Below are positions 34,735 to 47,865 of a DNA stretch of 64,000 bases, piece by piece. The notes beneath the pieces are model-generated. The model was given only the letters and a program-made list of their open reading frames with translations. It had not been told where the DNA came from and made no database searches. How positions within the stretch are numbered: position 1 is the first letter of the stretch; the number at the start of each line of letters is the position of its first letter. Made by a program: the position numbers and the translations under genes. Source of the DNA: Epiperipatus broadwayi (taxonomy: Eukaryota > Onychophora > Udeonychophora > Euonychophora > Peripatidae); NCBI GenBank assembly GCA_028023455.1, contig JAQFVV010006718.1, positions 1 through 64,000 on the forward strand. Reading direction: 5' to 3'.

Positions 34735-34840
34735 TCATGCTCAGTGCAAGATTTGGAAAAGAATTCCGCAGGGAGTATGGTCTGGTACAATACTTCACCC
34801 CCTCCCATCATCCACATGCATTGAACAACCTCTACCATAT
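34735..34840 (+). pseudogene. possible integrase core fragment
   Basis: One frame reads ARFGKEFRREYGLVQYFTPS then HHPHALNNL. This resembles the retroelement integrase stretch with G-EF, YG, a T-P-Y-HPQ-NG-like block. The piece is only about 30 residues long, and the catalytic Glu of that block is not in view. Treat as tentative. Confidence 0.35.
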
Positions 34841-35934
34841 TAGAAAATTAAATTAATAACTGGGAATGTAATGTTTAGTAACTATACTGTATAGCAAGTT
34901 GGAACTGAATATAAAATGAACCTAACATTACTGAACTTTTAATTATACAATAATCTAAATTAGTTAACTGAATTAATATTTAATCTAAATTAATAATTGA
35001 ATATCTCAGGGAATTAATTTATTGCATGGATCAACTTTAAATCTATACTTCTCAACAAACTATTATTTACTATTATAAAAGTAATGGTGTAAATTAAGCA
35101 ATACCCTAACTAAGTAATGGCAGTTAGATAAAGAAAGAAATAGGGTACATTTTGATTTCAATTCATCATCTAAACAATAATTAAATGATAAAGTTTCCAG
35201 AGAATCATCAAATAATCAACATTTCATACAGTGTTTGGATCAAGGAAATCAACATCATCATATATGGACATATTCATCATTAAATTAAATGAAAAGCGTA
35301 ATCATATTATATTAGATAAGTAAATGTGTGCATGTGTGGAAATATTAAATCTGAATGTATGTCAAAGAAGAATTCTGAACACAACTTTGAATAATAAAAC
35401 ATTTATTTACAAAATAGTTAAGCAAACATTTAGTTTTTTTTTATAATTTGTGCAGGTACAGGTTTTAGATGTATTTAACATCAATAGTTGAATAGTTTAC
35501 ATGAAAGCAGATAACATAAGTTAACTTTCTATCTTCTGTTCTAACACATCCCAGCTATCAAGGCATTCTGATAGACTTAGGAAGACACATTATATTTTCA
35601 ATACTAAAATAATACACCAACATAAACTCTTTACAATTTTTGTGCAAAATTGTTTAAGTTATAAATCAATTCTGATGAACATACATTGCTAAAACAATAT
35701 AATCCTACACTTTAGACAATAGAATACAAGATTTACTTTACATTTGGCATCTTGTTTTAAGCACTCTTAAGCTATCAATTAAGTTGATAGGTCTATGAAA
35801 AATAACATACTGCTAAATATTTATACTAAATTATAGGATGAAACTAAAATTCTTGACATTTTAATTCAAATGCACATTAACTAAAATAAAAGGGGCTTGA
35901 ATCTAAGAATAAGTATAAAATAAGAATCAGATCA

Positions 35935-36128
35935 AACTATACTTTGCAAAATTGAAATAAATAATTTTATTAATTAACTATACTTTATACTTTGCAAAAT
36001 TGAAATAAATAATTCTATTAATTAACTATACTTTGTACTTGAACAAAATTGAAATAAACTGTTAATTAACTATACTTTGTACTTTGCAAAATTGAAATAA
36101 ATAATTATATTAATTAACTATACTTTGT
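35935..36128. repeat. tandem repeat, four ~60 bp units
   Basis: Units consist of AACTATACTTTG, an optional TACTTTG, CAAAATTGAAATAAATAATT and a TTAATT segment, with the third unit shortened. Confidence 0.85.
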
Positions 36129-38826
36129 TTTCTTTTGTTTGCTCACTCATGGTTGAATATTATGAAAGTTGATATGAAATTTAAATGATAAATATAAAAT
36201 GATTTGAAATAAGAATTAAAGTTATGCATTAATGATGGATTTTTCCATATCTTTTAAATTAATACTTTATGCATGTGTCTGAATTATGCTGTCTGTCATA
36301 AAAAAAATTCAACATTAATCAATACAATTAGTTTGCTTATGAACTTGTGATAAAATCATAATATGGATGATGACAATGGCCAATCAAGCTTTAACACTAA
36401 TTCTACTATAGCTGTTTTGTGAAAAAAATCAATTCTGCTTTTATTCTCCTTTTTTATCAACAAATTGTCTTGCCCTTGGCTATGAGTAACAGATGAAAAC
36501 ATTCCATATGGCACATGGGGATAAAAGGTTTTCACAATTCCAATCATCTAAATAACAATACAATAACTCCCAAGTCTAACTTCTGAGATGTAAAATAAAC
36601 TGGTGTGGACAAATTCTCATCACCAAAAATAAGGGAGATAAAATACTTGGCTTATTATACTCAAATTCATAAAATACAATTACCAGAACTGGAGGATTCA
36701 ATCTACTCCTAACAAATACTTCAATAAATGAAAGGGAGCATTTACTCTATCCCATACAATATACTATGCAATCTACCCATGCCAAATATTCAAATAACTA
36801 AAAGGGGAGAGATCTTCTCAATCCCATAAGATACTGTACAACATAACTAACTTAATTCTACATAGCCACTAAATACTTTTCCATCCAAACATAATAAAGA
36901 ACAATAAATTCATGCTTAAATAAATTTCTAATCTTTCAATTTCAATTGGCAAATTCTCACCGTCCAAAACCGATGGCCTTAAATTATTTTTACTTTCAAT
37001 TCAAACATTATTGTAGCTGGATTTAAATAATAGACACACATAGTTAAGCATAATAATGCACAGACAATTTCAAATCCCAGTAGGTAAAGAACTGCTGTAA
37101 AAATATCAATTAATAACTATAAGAGCAATAATGAATAAATATTTCATATCTGATAAGTATCATATTTTTAACTTGGAAATATACTAATTATGGTCAGAGA
37201 AACAAGGCAAAAATAATTTCAATTGGCAAGGTAAAACAAAATAATTTTTTTTAGTGCATTTGCATTAGCCCAAGAATTAAAATAAAAGTTCCGTTTAAGA
37301 TAAATGACCAATCTTTAAATTCTGGGTTAAATAATTATTGAAAATAATTATTTTATAATCTATTGGAAACACAAAGATGTACTATAAAATTTTGTATAAT
37401 GATCTTCTTTTCAAGAGAGCTGTTCACCCCTTCAACATTAAATGGATGTTTCTATCTCTAACACGCATGATAAAAACATAAGCATACAATAAAAATTATA
37501 TTAAAACAATAAAAATTACCTAGTATAATATTTTCTTCATATTATACTTTATGAGACGTTCTGGAAGAAAACAATAATAATATAAATCATAAAATAACCT
37601 TTAAACTATCTATTTGCTAAATATTAAATAACAATAATCACTAAAGTTTTTTTTTTCTAGGTTGAAAACAAAAGTTTATTTACAGTTTGTAAAGGATGTC
37701 TCTCGGTCATATATTAAATAATAATAATAACTGACACAAAGATAAATATTGATGAACACATAACACATTCCTGCAGGAAGACAAATAATATTATTTCGGG
37801 TCCAGAATAGCAGTATTCAATGTTCTTAGCAATTAGCTAATGAAACTGCTGTTAACATTATATCAGAATTCTTCAATTAATTAAGCAATAGACATTTTCT
37901 TATAACATAGGTAAAGCAATAATTTATCATTTCATTCCTTAGATATATTCCTAAGCATTTATTTTATATTTTCATAAGCCATTCATTAAAACATATAACT
38001 AGTTAACTTATAAAATTCACTTCAACTCCCGTAAGTTTGTTGATGATATTTTAAATAAGGAAATTCCACTGCACATGAGGAGAACTTTGCATAAAAGAAA
38101 TTCATATTCAGTCTTTTCTATTTTATACATTCTTTCCTCACAGTAATTGGGGATAAATAGATAAATACTAAACAATCCATTAAATTACACATTTATTATT
38201 CTTTTCCAAATATAAATAGTCAGGTAAGTGTCTCAACAATAATGATAATAAAAATAAATTATTCATACGCATATCTTCCCATCTCAACTTTCTTCTTTCA
38301 TAGCTAGCAAAAATTTAATACTAAGAGTTCCTAATATGTCTAATAAAAAGTTTGCACATTCTCCAAAATAATAAAAGAATTCACATGCTTCAGCCACTCC
38401 ATTAATGTTAGCATTAAATTTTAATGAAAATAATCTTGAAATATACACAGGCATTCTTCTTACTACTTTAAAATTATGATTAGAGTTTAAATAAAACAAT
38501 TTTAAAATACAAGTATGCATTTCCATTCTTTTTCCCATATCAGCAATTAAATTTAAATAATTTATAATGTAGACACACATACGTATTTTAAATAATGATT
38601 TGAGAATTTAAACAGTTAATTAAGAGCAAAGATTGATATACCTCATTATGGTCGTTTTACGTTCTCATATTCAGACACCAATAATACTTTTCACTTTCAA
38701 ATTTGGGTCTTGGAAGAATCAGCTTATAACAAAAAAATTGTACTATTAAAACTTTGTTCAGAACATGAATTGGAGTTCAATCAGTAGTAGAAAATTTAGT
38801 CAGCAGCCCACTTGGAATTTAATCAA

Positions 38827-38840
38827 CCCTTTTTATAGAT
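38827..38840 (-). promoter_or_regulatory. candidate TATA box
   Basis: Minus strand reads ATCTATAAAAAGGG in a locally GC-richer block (38.64-38.95 kb). It could drive minus-strand transcription, for example from an LTR. There is no further support. Confidence 0.3.
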
Positions 38841-39749
38841 CCCAGAACATTATCCAAGCATCCATTCTTCCAATAATCCAAGGTCATTTGAAAGTTCAAA
38901 GGTCTCTAGACACATATTTGCTCCACCCATTGCACTGACAATTTTTAATTAGGAGAATTTTATGCAAGAAACTTTCTTGTCTTGGAAAAGAAAGAAAGAA
39001 AAAAAATCATTTTGTCTGTCAAAAAAAATATTAAATATTAAATTGAACTAAGAATTGAATATTCTGTATTTTTAAAGTGACAGAATAAAATTAATGACAA
39101 TTATTTTAACAAATAAAATATTTTATTGTATAATTAGTGTTTAATAATTCATCAGTCCAGTAATCCATGAATTGATTTAAAATATAACTAAGCTGGTTTT
39201 TTTAAAACTATTAGTTGTAAAATTACATATTTGGATATCAGACATGATATTTGATGGTTTAATGAAGTACATAAATGAAAAATGAAGTTGAACAATGGCA
39301 TAGACATACATGAATATTTACAAATAATGTACAACAGGTACTAAACTGATATGACTAAAATGAGTTTTAATGATGATGAGTTAAACATATTTCACTATTT
39401 ACACACTTGATTAAAATATTATAAGCAAATAAACTAGAGAATTATCTTAACAAATTTCAATACTGTTCTGCAGACAAATAAAACAAATTAGAATTAACTC
39501 AAATTAGACTGACTACTTTTGTGACAAGCCCCCATCATATCATTAATTATGCACTACAGTAAGATATTAAACACTTAAAATTTTTCAAATTACATCTATA
39601 AGTGCTTTTAAGCATAGTTTTAAGTCATTAATAAAACATTTTAAAAATTTCAAGTTATTTCATTTTTTTTAATAAGATGACATCAGATGTTACTGATACA
39701 GTATTACATAATTATAATTAATATTACTGGTGCCAAACCAGAAGGTTAC

Positions 39750-39777
39750 AATATATATATATATATGTATATATATA
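39750..39777. repeat. (TA)n microsatellite
   Basis: TA-rich tract directly abutting the fold-back element at 39778. Confidence 0.8.
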
Positions 39778-39867
39778 TGTTCAACAGATGGCGTTTTACC
39801 AAAACCACCAAACAAGTGTAAAATTTGTTTACATAAACAAAAAAAGAGTCAGAATTAACTACCTCTT

Positions 39868-39924
39868 TCATTTGCTCACCCCCAGATCAGCTGATTTCAA
39901 GCTGGTTTGCTCTCATCAGTGAGG
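39868..39924 (-). ncRNA. type I hammerhead ribozyme motif (left arm)
   Basis: The reverse complement of the left arm has the same bases as the right-arm motif through the whole core: CTGATGA, GAGC/GCTT stem II, GAAA, the TCAGCTGA stem III, ATC triplet and the CCCTCA/TGGGGG stem I. Confidence 0.75.
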
Positions 39925-40055
39925 GATAGAGTATAGAAACTAGATCTAAACACTGACTCCCAAGTGTTTATGCAAAACGTTTTTTCATGCTTGCAAACTG
40001 ATAGAAACGTTTTGCATAAACACTTGGGAGTCAGTGTTTAGATATAGTTTCTATA

Positions 40056-40112
40056 CTCTATCCCTCACTGATGAGAGCAAACCAGCTTGAAATCAGCTGA
40101 TCTGGGGGTGAG
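40056..40112 (+). ncRNA. type I hammerhead ribozyme motif (right arm)
   Basis: Stem I is CCCTCA (40062-40067) with TGGGGG (40103-40108), extended outward by CTC/GAG across a small bulge. Core CTGATGA is at 40068-40074. Stem II is GAGC/GCTT (40075-40078, 40085-40088) with loop AAACCA. Core GAAA is at 40089-40092. Stem III is the loopless TCAG/CTGA (40093-40100), closed by the A-U pair. The triplet ATC ends at 40102, the predicted cut. No core base deviates from consensus. Palindromic loopless stem III implies activity as a dimer, as known for Penelope-like hammerheads. Confidence 0.78.
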
Positions 40113-40209
40113 CAAATGAAAGAAGTAGTTAATTCTGACTCTTTTTTCGTTCATGTAAACAAATTTTACACTTGTTTGGTGGTTTTGGTAAAATGCCATC
40201 TGTTGAACA

Positions 40210-41235
40210 TAAATAACAAGTGATAGCAAGTTACGTGAATAAATTGTTTTTGTTTTTTATATATATAAATATTTTTCAGCACGTTTTTATGGTCATCTAA
40301 AATGTTAATCTATTTTAACGTTAACCAATTATTGCATACAAAACGCTATCTAGTGTTCTATTATGAAGTAAAACAACAACAATAACAAAAAAAAACAGGA
40401 ATAAAAACAGAATAACGCCATGACAAAGAGATTAAATAAAATTTCAAAGAATTGGCTACATAACAATATATAAAATAAATAAAACATATTCTATACAACT
40501 TAATATATATTACCTTATATAACTTTCCATTCATTTTTAATTGACCAATTATTAACTAAATTTATTGAAGTTTTATAAATATTCATACACTTATTTATTT
40601 AAGTTATACTTAATATGTTTCATATATTTTTCTTCTTTTTGAATCTAAATTAATTTAAAGATTTAATATTTTTTGAAGTATCTATTTTATGCCAATAAAT
40701 TAATTAGTGAATGTATAAAGCAGATTTTTATCACATCGCCTATTAATTGCAGTTATGTTCTTTAGTTCTTATCTTTATACTTGCTATTTATTTATTATTA
40801 ATAAAACTAACTCCAGTTTTATTATACATACATACGCACACACAAAAAAAATCATTTTCAAATAGTCTGTTTAAATATATTTTCAATATGCAAACCAATT
40901 TTCTCCATTTACATTAATATTTAAACATGAGAGGAAAATACCAAGTTATAACAGTAAGCAAATAAAAAAATAAACTTAAAAAAGAAACAAAAATATTTCT
41001 GATATTGTCATTACTTTACCAATGCTTCAAACTTAACACAACTTTTTTTGATTATTATTTCATCCATTTGCACATCATTTTTTGAACATTCTCAGCATAT
41101 CTAGCTATAAATAGCTTGAAATGAAAACATTACTTAAAATAAAGAATAAACATTTCTTCTATAGAATGTTGTTTTGCATTTAAAATTGCAAAAGCTAGTA
41201 ATTCCATGCATTCACAAATGAGGGTGAAAAAACAA
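40210..41235. other. non-coding interval
   Basis: AT-rich, nothing recognised apart from short A runs. Confidence 0.4.
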
Positions 41236-41305
41236 AAAGTGGTTAGCATTGCTGCCTTACAAGCAGTTGTCCCGGGTTTGCGTCCTGGATCGACGCTTTG
41301 TCATA
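41236..41305 (+). repeat. tRNA-like SINE head or tRNA pseudogene
   Basis: AGTGGTTAGCATTGCTGCC resembles an A-box region and CCCGGGTTTGCGTCCTGG a degenerate B box, spaced as in a tRNA; the anticodon-side CCTTACAAGC is also tRNA-like. The mutated B box and lack of acceptor pairing argue against a working tRNA gene. Confidence 0.5.
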
Positions 41306-41348
41306 TGAAAAAAAAATTCAGTCTATAGTGCAATAGCTCTCTGACCCC

Positions 41349-41407
41349 AATCAAATAACAGATGTAATCTTTTTCAATCAAATAACAGATGTAATCTTTT
41401 TCAATAA
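41349..41407. repeat. tandem duplication, two ~30 bp units
   Basis: TCAAATAACAGATGTAATCT followed by TTTTCAA occurs twice in succession just after the tRNA-like segment, possibly part of the same SINE's body. Confidence 0.8.
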
Positions 41408-42616
41408 ACTAATTTGACTTTTGTCATCCAAATAAAAGGGAGAAATACAATTTCTCCACATAAAAGACAAAAAAATCCAATGAAAGTTTTAATTTTACTT
41501 ACACATTTTTTCTTATTCTAGTATGTTATAACAATTTAGTTACATATAGTGAAAAAAAAGTCACTGAAGAAACTAATAGCTTTACTTATGTTACAATAAT
41601 TATCCCACAAGACATTTTAAAAAGCTGTCTAATGTAAGATTACATATAAATTCTCTCAATTTTGGATAATATAAAAAATTGATTAAGAAATTAGTTAAAA
41701 CCAGAGGTGGTAATTTTGACATTTAAAGTAATTATTTATAAATTCTTCTTAATTTGAATAATTTTTTCTTGTCAAAGCATCGGCCAGGAACCTGACCACT
41801 CGATCACCAACGCTTGACTAATTAACAAAAACAGTTGATAATTCTTAAATATATATTATCTGCTTCTAAACATGAAAATTATTTGGAAAATGAAAATATA
41901 AAATGAATATAAATGATTTATTATTATTATTTTAATTTGCAATTTTATATAATTATTCCAGCACTTTAAATATATCTGTTCAAATCCAATTCTTCTACTT
42001 TGCGCTATATCCTTTTTGAAATCTGATAGTAAACAAACAGAGAAATTCTTTACAATTTTTTTTTATACATCCTACATTTGAATTGTGAATAACAGTATTA
42101 TACATCTGGCATAATGAATAGAGCATTTCCTGCTATTCGAGTTTGAATTTGGATCAGAAAAAATTTTAAAATAATTTTGAGTTAAATGCGAGGTTAGTAA
42201 TTTTCTTCAAGATAATTGGCTCACAGTCATCTCAGTTATGGTCCACAAGCTAGACTCTAAAAAAAGAGGAAAATCTTAAATCTACATGATCAGGGAATTG
42301 CTAGCTTGATTGAAAACTTTCTTGCTTTTCTTAGAAAATCAGTTAAAAAGCTCCCGTCCTATAATAGACTATTTATAAGGCATTTCATCTTTGCCATATA
42401 GCATTTGATTAAAAAGAAAAAAAAGATATTAGCACATTTATGAGCTGATATAAATAAAATATTTATTACTAATTTGAACTGCATAAAGTAATATATGAGA
42501 AACTATATTTGATTTCAGTTAAAAGTTTAAATAGAGAGGGGACTCCTTTATTAAGAGTAATCCCCTATATATATATTTCATATGATGGAATTAAAATTCA
42601 TTATGTTGCCTTCATA
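41408..42616. other. interval with two faint tRNA-like scraps
   Basis: On the minus strand 41785-41812 reads GATCGAGTGGTCAGGTTCCT, like a tRNA A-box region, without a B box. At 42115-42165 a shortened A-box/B-box pair (GGCATAATGAATAGAGC, GAGTTTGAATTTGG) is visible. Both may be SINE fragments. No coding content. Confidence 0.3.
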
Positions 42617-42735
42617 AAATACTTAAATATAAAAATATAAATAAATATTATAAACAACAACATTTGAATTAATAAATAAATTTATTAATTCAAATGTTGT
42701 TGTCTATAATATTTATTTATGTTTTTATATTTAAG

Positions 42736-42738
<3 letters not shown>
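42617..42738. repeat. near-perfect 60 bp inverted repeat
   Basis: Arms 42617-42676 and 42680-42738 pair with one or two mismatches and almost no loop. A long (TA)n follows directly. Any transcript would form a strong hairpin. It may be a minimal fold-back insertion in (TA)n. Confidence 0.85.

Positions 42739-42802
<64 letters not shown>
42739..42802. repeat. (TA)n microsatellite
   Basis: About 32 TA units. ORFs of repeated Ile-Tyr across it are artefacts. Confidence 0.95.
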
Positions 42803-42803
<1 letters not shown>

Positions 42804-42961
42804 CACAAACACACATATACGAATCTTTAAGAACTATTTTCATTAATACATCAGGTAAAACCATTAATTTCCGTTGTTTTCTTTCATTCATTCTATTGGT
42901 TATCCAGTTCTTCTACTTTTTCTTCGCTAAAAGCCTAAATGTAATATATATCAATTGCATG

Positions 42962-44530
42962 TGATGTGATGTACTGTGGCTTCTCCTTAAACGAAGTCAA
43001 GAGTATCTCAGCAATTATGCCCAGATAAACCTGTTAGCCACTTTATTTTCCATTCCCCACTCTAAATTTTCCCATATTCTGCTCCATCCCATCTCCACAA
43101 CATAATCTTTGTCAACTCTATAGCCTTTATATCTAAATCGCCTTTATCTTTCCCAAACCCAGCATAAAAACCAATAATTCACTTTCTGTATAATTACTTT
43201 GTTTATATTTATTCTTCCATAACTTCATTATATGTACCCTTTCTGTTTTCAAGCATTTACATTCAATTAACAAATGGCTAATATTTTCTATTCCTTCCTT
43301 ACATAATTTACAAAATAAATCACCTATATTTTTCCATTTACATGTATATTCTCTTGTAGCTAAAGATCCGTTCGAGCCTTAAATAATAAACTACTTTCCT
43401 TACTATTATCATATATTAACTCACACCTAATATTCTGTTTATTTCTATATATATTTAAACTCTTTTTACTCTCCATACTATTTCTCCATCTCTCTAACTC
43501 CCTATTCTTTATTAATAAATCTATTCTTTTATCCCATTTTTTACTACTATAACACTCAACAATCTTCTTAACACAATCATCCCATCTTTTGTACAAATAT
43601 ACTGATATAAATTCTTTATCCAAATCTTTTGCATACCGCATTACCTTTCTTACTCATCTTGTTACCTGCCCTTTACTCATAACCCAATTAAATACTATTT
43701 TGGCTATTCTGTTATTATCCATAAACTGCAATCTACCAAACATTTTCGTTTTACTTTTTGCATCTCTCATATGAAAACTTGATCATCCCATTTCTCCTTG
43801 AATTGCCTCCCTTGCTGTCCATACATCTGCATCCAATGCATGTCTTCCTAATTCCTTGAACTTTAAGTAATTTAATACCTTTTTACTAACATATAATGCA
43901 TCATTACCATATGTTAACCCTGCTACTGCAACTCCTTTCCATATAATTCTAGCTACATCATATTTATTATATGAAAACACTGTTAATTTCTTTATCAATC
44001 CCTTTCTTTTTTTTGCTTTATTAATCAATTTTTTCTGCCATTCATCTAAATAATTTTTCTGATTACTTAAAAAAAAATCCCAAATAACTATATCTATTTA
44101 CCACACTTAAGTTAATATCTCCCAATAAAAATTCTACATCTTCTCTTTCCCCAGTATTAACCATCATTATATTTGATTTTTCTTCACTAAATTTAATCCC
44201 CATCTTTTACCCATGTCCTCAGCATAACTTCCATATCTTTTTTCTGCACACAAAAATATATCATCCGCAAAAAAAAGACCTGACAAAATATATACTCCCT
44301 TACTACCTATTAATGGTATCTCTATCCCTCTTCCTAATCTTTCTATTGCTCTTTCTATTTCACTCAAATACAACACAAACAAAATAGGTGACATAGGGCA
44401 TCCTTGCCTTAGTCCCACCCCATTTTTTTAACTTTAACTGATTCTATATTCCCTAAATGATATATATAATAATTATTTTCATATAATTTCTTAATAATAT
44501 CTATTAAAGCTTCATCCATTCCTAAATACG
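42962..44530 (-). mobile_element. 5'-truncated LINE, copy A
   Basis: Minus-strand 3' part of an APE-type LINE, closely similar to copy B at 47.87-49.87 kb. It begins within the reverse transcriptase and ends in a short tail on the minus strand, TACATCACATCACAT. Truncation at the 5' end and multiple frame breaks are typical of dead LINE copies. Confidence 0.85.
43000..44440 (-). pseudogene. LINE reverse transcriptase C-terminal half, broken
   Basis: Frames at 44418-44167, 44028-43783 and 43641-43360 are successive pieces of one protein. GLRQGCPMSPILF and GLFFADDIFLCAE are reverse transcriptase blocks; FADD holds two catalytic Asp residues. AKKRKGLIKKLTVFSYNKYD, GLTYGNDALYVS, GRHALDADVWTAREAIQGEMG and KRWDDCVKKIVECYS follow in the order seen in copy B. 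At least four frame breaks or stops separate the pieces. The cysteine-rich end is present but degenerate at 43.0-43.3 kb. Confidence 0.82.
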
Positions 44531-45765
44531 CATAATGCTAAACTGAAATCTATATAATAAACTGTAAATATATAGACACTCATATATACAGAACTATAGT
44601 ATCATTATGTATATATATAAAACATCTGTTAAAACTAAAAAACTTAAATGTTGCAATTCAGAAATATTTGCAACAATACTATCTTGCAAGAATTATATAT
44701 AACTTCACATTAATGTATTACTTTTGTTGATATAATAATTAAAGTCAATTAAATGATTAGAAATTTGTTTTATTGAAAGGAAGAAATCTTAATAAGTATA
44801 ATATTTGGCTTTGGTGTTATGTTATTATTAATAATATCGTTATTTTTAATTTTATCATTTAATTATGATCATTCTTTACCACTAATGAATATTAAGCGTT
44901 GAGTCATAATTTAAATATAGTAATGTTGTAGGTAAATAACTATAGATTTATAAAAGCTAAATTGTTGTTGTGAGTTAATTGCAAAAGCTGTGGCTGGAGT
45001 CATCATCATCATCGTTATATTATCATTAATAGATAGATTTAATAAATGAGTGTAATGGCCATATATAAATAATGTTTCTCACTATGTTTGTTTGTGAGCC
45101 ATCAGCGAAAAACATGATTATCATCTACTTAAACTCAGCTGGTAACACCTGTGAAGGTATTGAGAATTTATGATATTAACATTTTATCATTTTTTTATTT
45201 GCACCACTAAAATATAAGGATGTCGTTTTCCATTCATCCAAGTGTATGTATCATGAATATTGTACCAAATGGGTTTGAACCAGGTACACATATGAATAAA
45301 TATATGATATAATTTTATCTCGGTTTAGACAATCTAGTGGCCTCAGATAAAAACACATGTACATAGGTAAACTGAATAAAAGAGTTTGATTCCTTTTTCC
45401 AACTTGATAGTTAATATTAATTTTTTTGATATTTTTAAGTAGTTACAAATAGCACCAGAGTGTGTGACTATGAACTTGTTTTATATATGTAGAAAGAGAT
45501 TTTTCTTTGTTGAAAGAATATATTATTGGAGATAAGTGTAATTCACTACATTGATTTCACCATCATGTTTATTTAGTTATAATGACTAATATTTATTTAT
45601 TAGTCAGAATGACTTCTTAACCAGAGCATGCCAAGTTCTCTGAATCTTAAAACAATTATGTCAGTGATATTTTTTTGATTTTTCTTTTTTTTTTTGAAAT
45701 GAGATATTTTGTAAGTAATGCCTAATTTTTTGGTGGTTATAATATATATATATATATATATATAT
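44531..45765. other. non-coding interval ending in (TA)n
   Basis: AT-rich. A GGGTTTGAACC B-box-like site lies near 45267 inside a small GTACC/GGTAC inverted repeat. (TA)n at 45741-45765 is the insertion target of the next LTR element. Confidence 0.35.
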
Positions 45766-45767
45766 TG

Positions 45768-45950
45768 TAACTGATGGAATTTGATCAATGCTGTATTCCA
45801 TTTAAATTGAAGAAAGAAGGCCCCAAACGTTGGTGCCATTTTGTAACTGATGGAATTGATGAATGCTGTATTCCACTTAAATTGAAGAAAGAAGGCCCCA
45901 AACGTTGGTGCCATTTTGTAACTGAATGGAATTGATGATTGCTGTGTGAT
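45768..45950. repeat. tandem units containing primer-site-like sequence
   Basis: Two full ~75 bp units and a partial one, each with TGTAACTGATGGAATT, ATTCCA, TTAAATTGAAGAAAGAAGGC and GGTGCCATTT. The last part is a mutated primer binding site in the LTR itself. The other LTR has the same array at 56297-56510. Confidence 0.85.
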
Positions 45951-47865
45951 GGGTAGGATGATCAATCTGATCTGATAAAAAAATCTAATTTGAATTAATC
46001 TAGTCTAGCTCAATCGGGTCTATTATTATGTAATGAACCATCACAAAGCACAAAATAATCTCTCTTAAAGTCTAATTTGTTTAAGCTATATGTGAAATGA
46101 AAGAATAATGAGGTTATCTGCTCCAGACATCAACAAATCCATCACATTACAAAGTACACTGCACTGAGCAATGAACTAGCATATCATCACCCTAAACAAT
46201 AATATGTGAGTAGGCTAACTACTTGATTAGCAATCTAGTGAAAATCAAATCCAATTAATAACTAAAGCAGATTCCAATATATATTTTATTAACCTATTAT
46301 TATTATAGTAATTTAAATCTACTTCATTATTTAATGATGTTGCATTTTATCTTAACGGATAAGCTTCTAAATACCTATAATTGTATTTTACAAAACAGTT
46401 TACATATAGACACTATTTAAATATCAAAACAAAATAATACTTGACTCAAATATATATCTAGTTTAATAAACGCTAAATAGAAAGTATAAACATACATGTC
46501 AATAAGCGATACACAATTCTTTCTACTCCAATCTTTAATTAATAATTTTCTATTGACATCAACTGGTTTTTATATCATTTTATAAACACTTTGAAAATTT
46601 ATGCACTCTTTTAAATGTTTAAACAAATTAATCTAAGAAGCTATAAAATAATATATAAATAATTTATTCATATCTTCCAATAAAGTGATACTTAATAATT
46701 GCTTCGTTTATGTGTTAAAATAGAATACTCCACGAAGACTTATTAGCTATTTTCTATCTTTATAATGTCCAATCATATTATATAAAAGATATGTTAAGTT
46801 TCCATTGGATGTCCATCGACGTTTAATAATAAATATCATCTATTTAAACCTTCAAATAAATGAATATAAAATTGGTTGGCAATAATTAAAATATATGATT
46901 ATAATTTAGATTTAACCCAATTTAAAGATAATATTCAAGTAAACTATTCAACAAAATTTGTACTCTTTATTCTAGAGAAATTGTAAAAATATCTGAGACT
47001 AGTTATTCTGAACCAATGATAAAGTACGATCCATTTAGATTTTTATGACGGAATCAAACAAACATAGAAATGATTGACATTGTAATATTAACTAAGATAA
47101 ATGATAATATATATAATATTAGAATGCAAATATAAATATAAAATTCATATGGGAATAAAATAAAATACTAATATGCAAAACACACCATATCTTATATTCT
47201 AGCTCACTTACCAAGCTGAGTTTGAACCTTGTCATTTAAATAGCTACGTCATCTTATGCAATCCAAATAATAAAAAATAATTAAGCGTAGTCTTGGTATT
47301 TAAATTAACTCAATTTATTTGATTATATAAAAGAAAATTGGCAAGCTTAATAACAAAATACATCGGAAATTAATTTATATTTCAAATTAATTGACTAAAT
47401 AAAATGATAAAATTACTATGTGTATCTCTAAATGTGTTGCGACAACAATAACGACATAAAAAAAATGAATGAATGAAGGGAGAGACTTTTGGATATTTTA
47501 CTGAAAAATTTATATATAACAGATACCAAAGATATGAAATAGGGTAAGATCAAAATCTATTTGTTTATCAAAATAATAACCGATAAATGAATATGAAATA
47601 ATATGATATATTTGAATCTCTTGTCTATTCGATGTTTTAACTAAATGTTATACATGCAACCATCAAATCATATAAATATATATATATAAACAACAACAAC
47701 ATCGGATTGTGTTAATATATACTTAGAGAAAAGTTTAAATGATTAATAAATGAATCTCTCCGATCATTTTCATTTAATAAATTCTATTACTCTTAAAGAT
47801 AATTTAAAAAAAAAAATACAAATCATCCTTTTTAAATATATGTAGAAAAAATGTAAAGGTGTACT

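Larger units (their letters stand above)
34841..39777. other. long AT-rich interval without recognised genes
   Basis: Uniformly AT-rich sequence of LTR-like composition. A minus-strand 98-residue frame at 38284-38580 has no recognisable domain. Candidate features are a 60 bp tandem array at 35935-36128 and a minus-strand TATA box at 38827-38840. A long solo LTR is possible but I cannot show repeat ends. Confidence 0.35.
39778..40209. mobile_element. fold-back element with hammerheads in both arms
   Basis: Near-perfect inverted arms of about 200 bp begin TGTTCAACAGATGGC and end GCCATCTGTTGAACA around a short spacer near 39990-40000. It is flanked by TA on both sides, consistent with a TA target duplication. 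No ORF. Each arm carries the same full hammerhead core, so either strand of a transcript would contain one sense motif and one antisense copy. Arm similarity is very high, suggesting recent formation. Confidence 0.85.

Noticed and set aside
35935-36128. CRISPR-like array
   Set aside because: Units are contiguous tandem repeats without unique spacers, in a eukaryotic context.
38284-38580. 98-residue minus-strand ORF
   Set aside because: No domain, no splice or promoter support; could be chance in AT-rich DNA.
42685-42964. ORFs of repeated Ile-Tyr
   Set aside because: Pure translation of (TA)n.
45241-45290. SINE B box with GTACC/GGTAC ends
   Set aside because: Only a single B-box-like match, too little for a SINE call.
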